Below are positions 16,450-25,240 of a stretch of DNA of 64,000 nt, piece after piece. The notes under the pieces were generated by a model. It was given only the letters and a program-made list of their open reading frames with translations, made no database searches and was not told where the DNA came from. The DNA is from Rhizobium sp. Root708 (GTDB taxonomy: Bacteria > Pseudomonadota > Alphaproteobacteria > Rhizobiales > Rhizobiaceae): positions 17,825 to 81,824 of the forward strand of contig NZ_LMHV01000040.1 in the NCBI RefSeq assembly GCF_001429725.1. The letters run 5' to 3'. The first letter of the stretch is position 1; every line of letters begins with the position of its first letter. Position numbers and translations under genes: made by a program.

Positions 16450-16605
16450 TTAAAGCGGTCCGGAACCGCCCTGCCCTTTGGCATATCGGCGGATCATCAT
16501 GCCGACCGGCGGGATCGTCCGCCCGGTCTTTTCGTTGCGCAGGATATAGAAAGGAATGCGCCCCCGCGCAAGAGGCCGACCCTCGGCCTGCTGTCGGCGC
16601 GGCAG
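16450..16605 (-). other. Open frame without ordinary start between K+ channel gene and mnmA
   Basis: Between the K+ channel stop (16610) and mnmA a 51-codon frame reads LPRRQQAEGRPLARGRIPFY and continues with ILRNEKTGRTIPPVGMMIRR. Codon use and alternating basic/hydrophobic texture are protein-like, but the only in-frame starts near its beginning are CTG (16605) and, late, ATG-ATG near 16500. An in-frame TGA lies just upstream, overlapping the channel's last codons in another frame. It could be a peptide with a non-AUG start, a product of frameshifting at the channel stop, or the remains of a gene. Confidence 0.35.
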
Positions 16606-16609
16606 CTGT

Positions 16610-17677
16610 TCAGTTTTTCAACGTGCCGCCGCTGCGCTCGATCGCCGTGTTGCGGATGATCTCTGCGATCTCCGGATTGCTGGTGGAAAGCACCTGGAAA
16701 TCGGCGGCATAGAGCGACAGCAGCGAGACTTCGGTGATGGCGGTCACCGTTGCGGAACGCGGAGCGCCGCTGATCAGCGCCATCTCCCCGAAGAAGCTGC
16801 CGGCGCCAAGTTCGACCGGTGTCTGCGCGGCAATGTTCACGCGTCCCTCGACGATGAAGAACATCTGGTCCCCCGCCTCCCCCTTCCTGCAGATGACGGT
16901 TCCAGCAGGTACGACACGCCGCCGCAAGGCCCTGACGATTTCGACCAGCGCCCCCGACCCAAGCTTTTGAAACAAAGGCACCGCGGCAACCAGCTGCCAG
17001 TTGCGCACGAAATCCTGACGGCGCACCTCTTCGTAGAAGCCCGTCGCAAGAATGCCCGCCCACAGCGCGAAAATGCCGATGCCGCTCATCATCACCAGCC
17101 CGGCAAGCACCCGGCCGGCAAAGCTCTGTGGAATCTCGTCTCCATAGCCCGTCGTCGACAGGGTAACCACGGCCCACCACATTGCTTGCGGAATGCTGCC
17201 GAAGCGATCGGGCTGAACATCTCGCTCGATCAGATAGCCGGCGAGCGCCGCGCCGAAGAGAACAATGCCGAAGATCGACGTCACGCCGACGAGATTGCGG
17301 GCTTCGTTGCCGACCACCCTGCCAAGCAGCCGGAAGAAGGTGGAATCCCTCAGCGGCTTCAGCAGCCAGATGCAGCAATAGAGGCTTCGATCCCGCGAGC
17401 CGGCCAGAAACAAGGCCGCAAGTGGCACGATGACCGCCAGCCCATCGAGGATGAGCTCCGCCTTTCTATCCTGCGGGCCGCGCGCCTTGCGAGCCAGAAG
17501 GGTTTCGGCAAGCTGCGCCAGATAGGCGAGCCAGACCGCGACCAGCAGGACATTCAATCCTGTCCTGACGCTCGGCGTCAGATCCGGCGTGGTCAAGGCC
17601 GCGACTGCGATCAAGCCCGCCGCAGCCAGCAGCCCGTTGAGCGGCTGAGAAAATCTCGACAAATGCTGCAGCGACAT
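16610..17677 (-). CDS. Cyclic-nucleotide-gated K+ channel, MlotiK1 (MloK1) type
   Basis: The 355-residue protein has six membrane segments (S1-S6 within residues 12-215), the K+ selectivity filter TTGYGD (175-180) between pore helix and S6, and a C-terminal cyclic-nucleotide-binding domain whose phosphate cassette GEMALISGAPRSATV (298-312) includes Arg307. Length and order match MlotiK1 of Mesorhizobium loti. S4 is poor in positive charge, consistent with weak voltage dependence. ATG 17677 has GAGAGGTG upstream; an in-frame GTG at 17701 is less likely. cAMP is the probable ligand, from the family. Confidence 0.9.
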   Translation of the reverse strand: MSLQHLSRFSQPLNGLLAAAGLIAVAALTTPDLTPSVRTGLNVLLVAVWLAYLAQLAETLLARKARGPQDRKAELILDGLAVIVPLAALFLAGSRDRSLYCCIWLLKPLRDSTFFRLLGRVVGNEARNLVGVTSIFGIVLFGAALAGYLIERDVQPDRFGSIPQAMWWAVVTLSTTGYGDEIPQSFAGRVLAGLVMMSGIGIFALWAGILATGFYEEVRRQDFVRNWQLVAAVPLFQKLGSGALVEIVRALRRRVVPAGTVICRKGEAGDQMFFIVEGRVNIAAQTPVELGAGSFFGEMALISGAPRSATVTAITEVSLLSLYAADFQVLSTSNPEIAEIIRNTAIERSGGTLKN

Positions 17678-17812
17678 CGAACACCTCTCAGGCCCTCGCA
17701 CCTACAATAGGATGCCATCGGCGCAAGGGTAAAGGGCGTCTTTTTGCGATGCCGGAATGCGATGACGCGCGGGTGATCAAGGCCGGAAGCCGGCAAGACA
17801 TGCGCTCGATAA

Positions 17813-19891
17813 TCACCCAGCCAGGCGCGAAGCGCCGCCGCGGATCATGGCTTCGGCTTCGCATCGCGGCATCGGCCGGCCGAGCAGAAAGCCTTGCACC
17901 TCGCTGAATCCTTCCGCGCGCAGCTTCTGCAACTGCTCTTCCGTTTCGATGCCTTCGGCAAGCGTCGTCGCGTTGAAGCCGGAGCCGATGCCGACCACGG
18001 CGCGCACGATGGCGAGATTGCCGGGATCGGTCTCGATGCCGGAGATGAAGCTGCGGTCGAGCTTGATCTTGTCAAAGGCGAAGGCACGCAGATAGCTGAA
18101 AGAGGAATAGCCCGTGCCGAAATCGTCGATCGCAATCCGGATCCCGAGCTGCTTCAAGGCTCGCAGCAGCGGCAGGCTCTGCTCGACGTCGGCGAGGAAC
18201 ACGGACTCCGTTATCTCGATTTCCAGCCGCTCGGGTTGCAGCCCGCTCTCGTCCAGGGCGGCGACTACGCTTGCCAAAAGGCCGTTGTGCCGGAACTGGC
18301 AGACCGAAAGGTTGACCGCGATCTTCAGGTGCTTCGGCCATGCCGCTGCCGTGCGGCACGCCTCGCGCAGCACCCATTCGCCTATCGGCACGATCAGGCC
18401 GTTCTCCTCGGCGATCGGAATGAAGTCCATCGGTGGAGTAAGGCCGCGCTCCGGGTGGCGCCAGCGCAGCAACGCCTCGAAGCCACCAAGGCCATCGTGG
18501 TCGAGCTGGACGATCGGCTGATAGAAGAGTTCGAACTGGCCTTTCTGCAGGGCTTCCCGCATTTCGGCGGTCAGCATGTGCCGCCGCTCCGCCTCGAGCC
18601 GCATCGCCGGTTCATAGAAGCGATAGGTCGAACGGCCACTCTCCTTCGCCGCATAAAGCGCGAGGTCGGCATGCCGCATCAGGACGTCGTCGTCGCCCGC
18701 ATGATCCGGAGCGATGGCAATGCCGATGCTGCAGGTGACGTGTTCGTTGACACCATCGAGATCGAACGGCGGCAAGAGCGTCGAAAGCAGTCGCTCGGCA
18801 AACCCCTCGAGGCCGCCGTCCCGCACCTGCCGCACCACCAGCGCAAACTCGTCGCCGCCGAGGCGCGCGACCAGATCATCCGGCGACACGAGCTTGGTCA
18901 GGCGCGCGGCAACCTGGCAGAGAAGCGCATCGCCGGCGGCATGTCCCTTGCTGTCGTTGATATGCTTGAAGTGATCGACGTCGAGATAGAGCAGCGCGAT
19001 CGGCTCATCGGCCGTCGCAAGCTTGGCCTCGCGCTCGACATATTCGGAAAACGAGGCGCGGTTCGGCAGGCCGGTCAGCGCATCGTGCATCGCCATATAG
19101 GCCAATCGCGCCTCGACCGACCGCTCTTCCGTCACATCCTGCGAAATCCCCAGCAGATAGCGCGGCGCGCTGCCATCCGCCGTCGGCAGGGCTCTCTTGA
19201 CGGTCCGCAGAATGCGCGGAACGCCATCGGTGCGCAGCATCGTCTCCTCGAGGCTGATCGTCTGCTCGGCCTCGAAGGCAATCTGGTCCTGCTGGCGGAA
19301 AATCGCCAGCTGCTCTTCATCGAAGAGCGCGCGATCGGTGACGCCGACAATATCAGCCGGGTTGCGGCCGACAATCGCCGCGCAGGCTTCGTTGAACAGC
19401 ATGTAGCGGCCGTCGTCGGCCATATCCTTGACGAAGACGCCAACCGGCAGGTTGTCGACGATGCTGTCGAGCATGCTGCGGGTGTCGCTGATCTGCCGAT
19501 GCGCGGCGTTGACCTCGGTGCGATCCTGAACGATGGCAAGAATGGCATCGCGGCCGTTGAAACGCACGGCCCGGCCGTAGGTCAGGACCTCGAGCGTATC
19601 ACCGCTGGCCTTCAGATGCGTCCAGCGTTCCGCCTTCTCCATGTCGGTTCGCGCCTGCACGGCGCTCAGCATCCGCTGGCGCTCGTGAACGGGGCGAATG
19701 TCGAGAACGGTCATCCGCGCGTACTCGCCGCGCGAATACCCATAGAGATCGACGGCCGCGTGGTTGACGATCAGGAAGCGCAGCGTGTGCGGATCGTAGA
19801 CCCACATCGGAGACGGGTGCGTATCGAACAGCGACTGGAAATCGTCGGTGTGCGCATCGGTCAGATCAAATGCTCTTTGGCTAACGTTCAT
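17813..19891 (-). CDS. PAS-PAS-GGDEF-EAL c-di-GMP enzyme
   Basis: The product is about 692 residues with no membrane segment, so cytoplasmic. Two PAS domains (about 15-125 and 140-258) precede a GGDEF domain with intact GGDEF (345-349) and an EAL domain with intact EAL (472-474), plus the downstream NLS, TESVF and DDFGTGYSS motifs. Both c-di-GMP synthesis and hydrolysis are therefore possible. The RxxD product-inhibition site expected before GGDEF is absent (SPDD instead). ATG 19891 is chosen; a TTG two codons earlier is in frame and neither has a clear ribosome site. The PAS ligand is unknown. It is transcribed alone. Confidence 0.9.
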   Translation of the reverse strand: MNVSQRAFDLTDAHTDDFQSLFDTHPSPMWVYDPHTLRFLIVNHAAVDLYGYSRGEYARMTVLDIRPVHERQRMLSAVQARTDMEKAERWTHLKASGDTLEVLTYGRAVRFNGRDAILAIVQDRTEVNAAHRQISDTRSMLDSIVDNLPVGVFVKDMADDGRYMLFNEACAAIVGRNPADIVGVTDRALFDEEQLAIFRQQDQIAFEAEQTISLEETMLRTDGVPRILRTVKRALPTADGSAPRYLLGISQDVTEERSVEARLAYMAMHDALTGLPNRASFSEYVEREAKLATADEPIALLYLDVDHFKHINDSKGHAAGDALLCQVAARLTKLVSPDDLVARLGGDEFALVVRQVRDGGLEGFAERLLSTLLPPFDLDGVNEHVTCSIGIAIAPDHAGDDDVLMRHADLALYAAKESGRSTYRFYEPAMRLEAERRHMLTAEMREALQKGQFELFYQPIVQLDHDGLGGFEALLRWRHPERGLTPPMDFIPIAEENGLIVPIGEWVLREACRTAAAWPKHLKIAVNLSVCQFRHNGLLASVVAALDESGLQPERLEIEITESVFLADVEQSLPLLRALKQLGIRIAIDDFGTGYSSFSYLRAFAFDKIKLDRSFISGIETDPGNLAIVRAVVGIGSGFNATTLAEGIETEEQLQKLRAEGFSEVQGFLLGRPMPRCEAEAMIRGGASRLAG

Positions 19892-20047
19892 CGTCAAATC
19901 ATATGAAGTATTGTTACCGGATCAAACTGATATAGAGGAAAAAGCTAAATAAAATCAGAATCATACGCCGCACAAACTTTAGGCGATCGCCTTTGTATTG
20001 TGCAGTCGCAAGATCAATGGTTCGATATCGAACGCTATTTGCTGCGG

Positions 20048-20470
20048 CTAATGATGAGAATGCGTGCACTGGCCGTGATCGGCCAGTACCTCGATCACCC
20101 GGCACTGATCGACGCGGCCGTGGCCGCAACCCTCCACCATTGCTTCGAGCTCCGCCTTCAATGCGAGAAGACTGCGGATCCTCTGTTCGACCTCGACAAG
20201 GCGGGCCTTGGCAATCGCATCCGCCGAAGCGCAGGATTGGTTCGGATCGTCCTGCAAGGTCAACAGGGCGCGGATCGCGCCGACTTCGAAGCCGAGTTCA
20301 CGCGCATGCCGGATGAAGATCAGGCGGCGCAGATCCGCAGGCTCATAGGAGCGTTGGTTACCATCGCTGCGGCTCGGCGCCGCCACCAGCCCGATGTTCT
20401 CATAGTACCTGATGGTCGGCACTTTCACACCGCTCTGCCTCGACGCTTCCCCGATCGTGATCTTTTTCAT
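20048..20470 (-). CDS. MerR-family heavy-metal regulator (CadR/PbrR type)
   Basis: The 140-residue MerR protein has an N-terminal winged helix (TIGEASRQSGVKVPTIRYYE), a dimerisation helix and a C-terminal metal site: Cys80, Cys115, Cys122 and a Cys/His tail (GQCTHSHH). Three spaced cysteines plus a His-rich tail match the Cd/Pb/Zn-sensing CadR/PbrR branch rather than CueR. It starts at ATG 20470, divergent from the metal ATPase with a 72-base gap holding the operator. It is expected to activate the ATPase promoter when metal binds. Confidence 0.88.
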   Translation of the reverse strand: MKKITIGEASRQSGVKVPTIRYYENIGLVAAPSRSDGNQRSYEPADLRRLIFIRHARELGFEVGAIRALLTLQDDPNQSCASADAIAKARLVEVEQRIRSLLALKAELEAMVEGCGHGRVDQCRVIEVLADHGQCTHSHH

Positions 20471-20481
20471 GATTTTTCCGC

Positions 20482-20512
20482 TTGCACCTCTAGTCACTAG
20501 AGGATGTAGGAA
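20482..20512 (+). promoter_or_regulatory. MerR-type promoter/operator of the metal ATPase gene
   Basis: A -35 box TTGCAC (20482-20487) and a -10 box TAGGAA (20507-20512) are separated by 19 bases, the overlong spacer that MerR activators untwist. The spacer contains a perfect dyad CCTCTAG-TCA-CTAGAGG (20487-20503). Transcription should start near 20519. Confidence 0.8.
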
Positions 20513-20542
20513 AGGTGCTTCCGAATGACAAGGAAGTGGACG

Positions 20543-22783
20543 ATGGCCGGGACGATTGAAAAGCGGTTTAGGGTCGAGGGCATGGATTGTGCCAGCTGCG
20601 CGGCAAAAATCGACACCGCCGTCAGGCGCATGCCCGGGGTCGAGGACGTCGCGATCTCGGTTACGGCAGGCACGATGACCCTGCGCCATGACGGCAGCAG
20701 CGATCTTGCCGCCATCGAGAAGAAGATCTCCGGCCTCGGCTATTCCGTTGCGCAGCTCAATGCGCCGGGTGATCGACCTGCCTCCGCTCATTCGCATGAC
20801 CATGCACACGGCTCGTGCGGGCACGACCATGACCATGCTGACCACGGCGACCACGCCCATGCCGATGATCACAGCCACGACGCTGTTGAAGGTCTGCATG
20901 GTCACGATCACACACCGATGTCCGGCCCCTGGTGGCAGAGCAAAAAGGGCCGCCTGACGATTTTCTCCGGCGTGGCGCTCGTTGCGGCTTACGCTTTGGG
21001 TCATCTCGTGCCGGCAATCGAGAGTTACGCCTTCATAGCTGCCATGCTCGTTGGCCTCCTGCCGATCGCACGCCGCGCCGCGATGGCCGCGCTTGCGGGC
21101 ACCCCATTTTCGATTGAAATGCTGATGACGATCGCGGCGATCGGAGCGGTCATCATCAACGCATCGGAAGAAGCAGCCACCGTCGTCTTCCTGTTTCTGG
21201 TCGGCGAACTGCTGGAAGGCGTTGCAGCCGGGAAGGCACGCGCCAGCATTCAATCGCTGACGACGCTTGTTCCGAAGAATGCTCTGGTCGAGGAAGGCGG
21301 CACCACCCGGGAAGTACCAGCCGAAAGCCTCAGCGTCGGAGCAACGATCCTCGTTCGTCCCGGTGATCGCATCTCCGCTGACGGTACTATTGTCTCGGGC
21401 GAAAGCACGATCGACGAAGCGCCGGTTACGGGCGAAAGCACACCGGTTCGCAAGGGCGAAGGCGAAACGGTCTTCGCCGGCACCGTCAACGGTGACGCAG
21501 CGCTCAGGGTAAAGGTAACGGCGGCTGCCGCCGACAACACGATCGCGAGGGTCGTGAGGCTCGTCGAGGAAGCCCAGGAATCGAAGGCGCCGACCGAGCG
21601 CTTCATCGATCGCTTCTCGCGCTACTACACACCCGGCGTCGTGGCTGTAGCAGCCCTCGTCGCCGTCATGCCGCCGCTGCTCTGGAGCGGTGATTGGCGG
21701 GAATGGATCTACAAGGGGCTGGCGATCCTGCTCATCGGTTGCCCTTGCGCGCTGGTCATCTCCACACCGGCGGCAATCGCTGCCTCGCTCTCGGCAGGCG
21801 CCCGTCGCGGCCTTCTTCTCAAGGGCGGCGCGGTGCTTGAGACGCTCGGCAAGATTACCGCCGTCGCGTTCGACAAGACCGGCACACTCACCGAAGGTCG
21901 CCCGCAGGTGACGGATATTTTGAGCTTCGGCGACGATGAGGCCGAAGTCCTGAAATATGCCGCGGCTCTCGAAGCCGGTTCGAGCCATCCGCTGGCGGTG
22001 GCCATTCTGGCGCGCGCCAGCGCCGATGCGATATCGCTGCCTCAGGTGACGGAAGGCCGCGCATTGGGCGGACGCGGCGTTACGGGCAATATCGCCGGAG
22101 TTGAGGTTTTCCTCGGCTCGGCCAAGGCAGCCGCCGAGCGCATGGCATTGTCGCCTGAGCAAAGCCAGCGCATCACGGCATTGAACGACGAAGGCAAGAC
22201 TGTCTCCGTCCTGATCGTCGGCGAGAGACTGGCCGGTGCGATCGCCATGCGTGACGAACCGCGGGACGATGCCAAGTCCGCCCTGGCGACCCTCACGGAA
22301 AACGGCGCCAAGATCGTGATGCTGACAGGCGATAACAGCCGGACCGCGACGGCCATCGCGGGCGAATTGGGAATCGACGTCCGCGCCGAGCTGATGCCTG
22401 AGGACAAGCAACGGATCGTTGGCGAACTGCAGCGCCAGGGTTTCAAGGTGGCAAAGGTTGGCGATGGCATCAACGACGCCCCGGCGCTTGCCGCGGCCGA
22501 TGTCGGCATCGCCATGGGCGGCGGCACCGATGTTGCGCTAGAGACGGCGGACGCGGCGATCCTGCACGGCCGGGTTTCCGATGTCGCGGCGATGATCGCC
22601 CTGTCGAAACGGACCATGCGCAACATCACGCAGAACATCACGATCGCCCTTGGACTGAAAGCGGTCTTCCTGGTGACGACGATCGCAGGCATCACCGGCC
22701 TGTGGCCTGCCATTCTCGCCGACACCGGAGCAACCGTGCTCGTCACCATCAACGCGCTCAGGCTGCTGAATCCAACAGAATAG
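20543..22783 (+). CDS. Zn2+/Cd2+/Pb2+-exporting P1B-type ATPase (ZntA/CadA)
   Basis: The 746-residue protein exports soft divalent metals. It has an N-terminal heavy-metal domain with Cys16/Cys19 (GMDCASC), a His/Asp-rich linker (about 82-123, more than 15 His), membrane metal site CPC (400-402), phosphorylated Asp444 in DKTGT and the GDGINDAPAL loop. CPC plus the family layout indicates Zn/Cd/Pb specificity. ATG 20543 is chosen because AAGGA lies 8 bases upstream; ATG 20525 would leave almost no leader after the predicted transcription start near 20519. It is controlled by the divergent MerR regulator. Confidence 0.92.
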   Translation: MAGTIEKRFRVEGMDCASCAAKIDTAVRRMPGVEDVAISVTAGTMTLRHDGSSDLAAIEKKISGLGYSVAQLNAPGDRPASAHSHDHAHGSCGHDHDHADHGDHAHADDHSHDAVEGLHGHDHTPMSGPWWQSKKGRLTIFSGVALVAAYALGHLVPAIESYAFIAAMLVGLLPIARRAAMAALAGTPFSIEMLMTIAAIGAVIINASEEAATVVFLFLVGELLEGVAAGKARASIQSLTTLVPKNALVEEGGTTREVPAESLSVGATILVRPGDRISADGTIVSGESTIDEAPVTGESTPVRKGEGETVFAGTVNGDAALRVKVTAAAADNTIARVVRLVEEAQESKAPTERFIDRFSRYYTPGVVAVAALVAVMPPLLWSGDWREWIYKGLAILLIGCPCALVISTPAAIAASLSAGARRGLLLKGGAVLETLGKITAVAFDKTGTLTEGRPQVTDILSFGDDEAEVLKYAAALEAGSSHPLAVAILARASADAISLPQVTEGRALGGRGVTGNIAGVEVFLGSAKAAAERMALSPEQSQRITALNDEGKTVSVLIVGERLAGAIAMRDEPRDDAKSALATLTENGAKIVMLTGDNSRTATAIAGELGIDVRAELMPEDKQRIVGELQRQGFKVAKVGDGINDAPALAAADVGIAMGGGTDVALETADAAILHGRVSDVAAMIALSKRTMRNITQNITIALGLKAVFLVTTIAGITGLWPAILADTGATVLVTINALRLLNPTE

Positions 22784-22867
22784 AGCGCAACATAGGGGTC
22801 CGCCAAATAATTGGGCGCGTTGGAACCTAATGCTCACGAACGCGTTACCGTTAGGAGGAGGACCAAC

Positions 22868-23209
22868 ATGAGCAACGATTTCAACCGTCCGAATGCTGTA
22901 AATAATCCGCCGCCGAGGAGCGGCGGTTCTTCGAAGACGATGTGGATACTCTTGGCAGTCGTCGTCGTAGTCGTCGCACTGGCCGCAACCTACTGGCCGC
23001 GCTCTCAAACGGCGACGACCTCGACCGCACCGACAACGGCACCGGCGACCGAGCCGGCTACGCCGCCCGCAACCACCACACCGCCTGCCGCTACGGCTCC
23101 GGCAACTCCGCCGGCAGCGGAACCGGCAAAACCCGCGGAACCGGCTGCGCCTGCAGCGCCAGCGGCTCCGGCGACACCTGCAACGCCGGCACCGGCGAAC
23201 CCGCAATAA
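22868..23209 (+). CDS. Membrane-anchored Ala/Pro/Thr-rich protein
   Basis: The 113-residue product starts at ATG 22868 behind AGGAGGAG. A polar N-terminus (about 22 residues) precedes one membrane helix (MWILLAVVVVVVALAATY), then about 65 residues almost entirely Ala, Pro, Thr and Glu with repeating PAxP/APATPA units. It is likely a bitopic protein with a disordered tail crossing the periplasm. The function is unknown; the tail is compositionally simple, so homology will be hard to judge. Confidence 0.75.
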   Translation: MSNDFNRPNAVNNPPPRSGGSSKTMWILLAVVVVVVALAATYWPRSQTATTSTAPTTAPATEPATPPATTTPPAATAPATPPAAEPAKPAEPAAPAAPAAPATPATPAPANPQ

Positions 23210-23212
23210 TAA

Positions 23213-23240
23213 TAAAGGCCCGCATAACAGCGGGCCTTTA
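23213..23240. terminator. Bidirectional terminator between convergent small genes
   Basis: An 11-bp perfect stem TAAAGGCCCGC / GCGGGCCTTTA with loop ATAACA; T-rich sequence follows on the plus strand and TTATTATT on the minus strand. It serves the Ala/Pro-rich gene and the entericidin-like gene. Confidence 0.85.
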
Positions 23241-23260
23241 TTTCATTGTTCTATCGTTTC

Positions 23261-23413
23261 TCAGTGCGCTCCGGCCTTCAAAACCCGGTGCGTACTGTCA
23301 TCAAGTGCTTGGCCGGCAGCTTTGCCGTCCTTCGCGAGACCGTTTGCGGTGTTTGCGCAGGACGTAAGCGACAGCAGAGAGGCGAGAATGATTGCAATGG
23401 AAACGCGTGTCAT
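23261..23413 (-). CDS. Entericidin A/B-like small lipoprotein
   Basis: A 50-residue frame from ATG 23413 (GGGGA upstream) has a lipoprotein signal ending LTSC (Cys19), then ANTANGLAKDGKAAGQALDD, the pattern of the entericidin EcnA/EcnB family. E. coli entericidins form an antidote/toxin pair; rhizobial genomes carry single copies whose role is unclear. No partner gene is seen here. Confidence 0.8.
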   Translation of the reverse strand: MTRVSIAIILASLLSLTSCANTANGLAKDGKAAGQALDDSTHRVLKAGAH

Positions 23414-23509
23414 GAAAATCCCCATATGATCGTCAATGAACGCCGCAACGGGCGTTGAACGACAAGATAGCGCCATTGGCGACGCGATCAATCCAAGCTG
23501 AAGACATGA

Positions 23510-23537
23510 AAAAGCCCGGCGCTACAGCACCGGGCTC
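23510..23537 (-). terminator. Terminator of serC-serA
   Basis: Read leftward, AGCCCGG / CCGGGCT with a 10-base loop is followed by TTTTC, 24 bases after the serA stop. Confidence 0.82.
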
Positions 23538-23560
23538 GCTTTGTTTCCTTGGGAGGAAAA

Positions 23561-25156
23561 TCAGTCGACCGCGAAAACCAGTGGCTTCGCCTGGCGGACG
23601 GCCGTGTTTGCCGTCAGCTTGGCAAGCACCTCGTCACCAACAGGACCATCGACGTAGAGCAGAGCGATCGCATCGCCGCCCTGCTCGCCACGGCCGAGCT
23701 GGAAGTTGGCGATGTTGACGCCGGCAGCACCCAGCGTCGTGCCGATGAAGCCGATCATGCCGGGCACGTCGGTGTTGGAGATGTAGACCATGTTGGCGCC
23801 GACATCGGCGTCGAGGTTGATGCCCTTGATCTGGATGAAGCGCGGCTTGCCATCGGAGAACACCGTGCCGGCAACGGAACGGGTCTGCTTGTCTGTCGTC
23901 ACCGTGAGCTTGATGTAACCGTCGTAGACGCCGGTCTTGTCGCGCTTGACCTCGGAGAGCACGATGCCCTTTTCCTTGATCATGATCGGCGCCGAAACCA
24001 TGTTGACGTCGGCGACCTGATTGCGGATGAGGCCCGCCAGCAGCGCGGACGTCAGCGCCTTGGTGTTCATCGTGGCGGTGGCGCCATCGTAGAGGATCTC
24101 GATTTCCTTGATCGGATCTTCCGATACCTGGCCGACGAAAGCGCCGAGAACGTCGGCGAGCTTGATGAACGGCTTCAGGATCGGCGCTTCTTCAGCGGTG
24201 ATCGACGGCATGTTGATGGCGTTGGAGACCGCGCCCTTGACGAGATAGTCCGACATCTGCTCGGCAACCTGCAGAGCAACGTTTTCCTGCGCTTCCGTGG
24301 TCGACGCGCCCAAGTGCGGCGTGCAGACGACGTTCGGCAGGCCGAACAGCGGGCTTTCCTTGGCGGGCTCGACTTCGAAGACGTCGAAGCCGGCGCCGGC
24401 AACGTGGCCGGACTTGATGGCTTCGGCAAGTGCTGCTTCGTCAACCAGGCCACCACGGGCGCAGTTGATGATGCGGACGCCAGGCTTGGTCTTGGCGAGG
24501 TTTTCCTTGCCGAGAATGCCGCGCGTCTTGTCGGTCATAGGCACGTGAAGCGTGATGAAATCGGCCTTTGCCAGAAGCTCCTCAAGCTCGACCTTGGTGA
24601 CGCCCATTTCCTGAGCGCGCTCGGCCGACAGGAAGGGGTCGTAGGCGAGAACATGCATGCCGAGGCCGATGGCTTTCTTGCAGACGATGCCGCCGATATT
24701 ACCGGCGCCGATGACGCCGAGCGTCTTGCCGGTGATTTCGACACCCATGAACTTCGACTTTTCCCACTTGCCGGCCTGCGTCGAGGCATCGGCCTGCGGC
24801 AGCTGGCGGGCAACGGCGAACATCAGCGCGATGGCGTGTTCGGCCGTCGTGATCGAGTTGCCGAATGGGGTGTTCATGACGATGATGCCGCGCTTGGAGG
24901 CGGCCGGGATATCGACGTTATCGACGCCGATGCCGGCGCGGCCGATGACCTTGAGGTTGGTCGCGGCGGCGATCAGCTTTTCCGTCGCCTTGGTGGCCGA
25001 GCGGATGGCGAGACCGTCGTAATTGCCGATGATTTCGGCGAGCTTGTCCTTGTCCTTGCCGAGCTGCGGCTGGAAATCGACTTCGACGCCGCGATCACGG
25101 AAGATCTGGACGGCGGTTTCCGACAGTTCGTCGGATACGAGAACGCGAGGTGCCAT
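23561..25156 (-). CDS. serA: D-3-phosphoglycerate dehydrogenase
   Basis: This catalyses the first step of serine synthesis from 3-phosphoglycerate. The 531-residue protein is the long bacterial form: a substrate/NAD-binding core with the Rossmann motif GxGxxG (GAGNIGG, about 148), the catalytic Arg/Glu/His region (ARGGLVDE, CTPHLGAST), an intervening ASB domain (about 320-440) and a C-terminal ACT domain (about 455-531, DVPGMIGFIGT). It starts at ATG 25156 with GAAGG upstream. It lies 84 bases after serC and is probably cotranscribed from the serC promoter. Confidence 0.96.
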   Translation of the reverse strand: MAPRVLVSDELSETAVQIFRDRGVEVDFQPQLGKDKDKLAEIIGNYDGLAIRSATKATEKLIAAATNLKVIGRAGIGVDNVDIPAASKRGIIVMNTPFGNSITTAEHAIALMFAVARQLPQADASTQAGKWEKSKFMGVEITGKTLGVIGAGNIGGIVCKKAIGLGMHVLAYDPFLSAERAQEMGVTKVELEELLAKADFITLHVPMTDKTRGILGKENLAKTKPGVRIINCARGGLVDEAALAEAIKSGHVAGAGFDVFEVEPAKESPLFGLPNVVCTPHLGASTTEAQENVALQVAEQMSDYLVKGAVSNAINMPSITAEEAPILKPFIKLADVLGAFVGQVSEDPIKEIEILYDGATATMNTKALTSALLAGLIRNQVADVNMVSAPIMIKEKGIVLSEVKRDKTGVYDGYIKLTVTTDKQTRSVAGTVFSDGKPRFIQIKGINLDADVGANMVYISNTDVPGMIGFIGTTLGAAGVNIANFQLGRGEQGGDAIALLYVDGPVGDEVLAKLTANTAVRQAKPLVFAVD

Positions 25157-25240
25157 TGGGGGCTTCCTTCAAAAGGTTCAACGATGGATGTAATCGGGAT
25201 TGCGAGGCTCCGCTTTTTCAGCGGAGCCGATGCGATCAAC

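Noticed and set aside
20471..22411. Very long minus-strand frame opposite the metal ATPase, in phase with the MerR gene
   Set aside because: The MerR protein starts at 20470; everything upstream is antisense to a clear P-type ATPase and has no protein character.
25205..25224. Hairpin GGCTCCGC/GCGGAGCC between serC and serA
   Set aside because: No T-tract on the transcribed strand, so it was not called a terminator; it may be an intra-operon mRNA structure.
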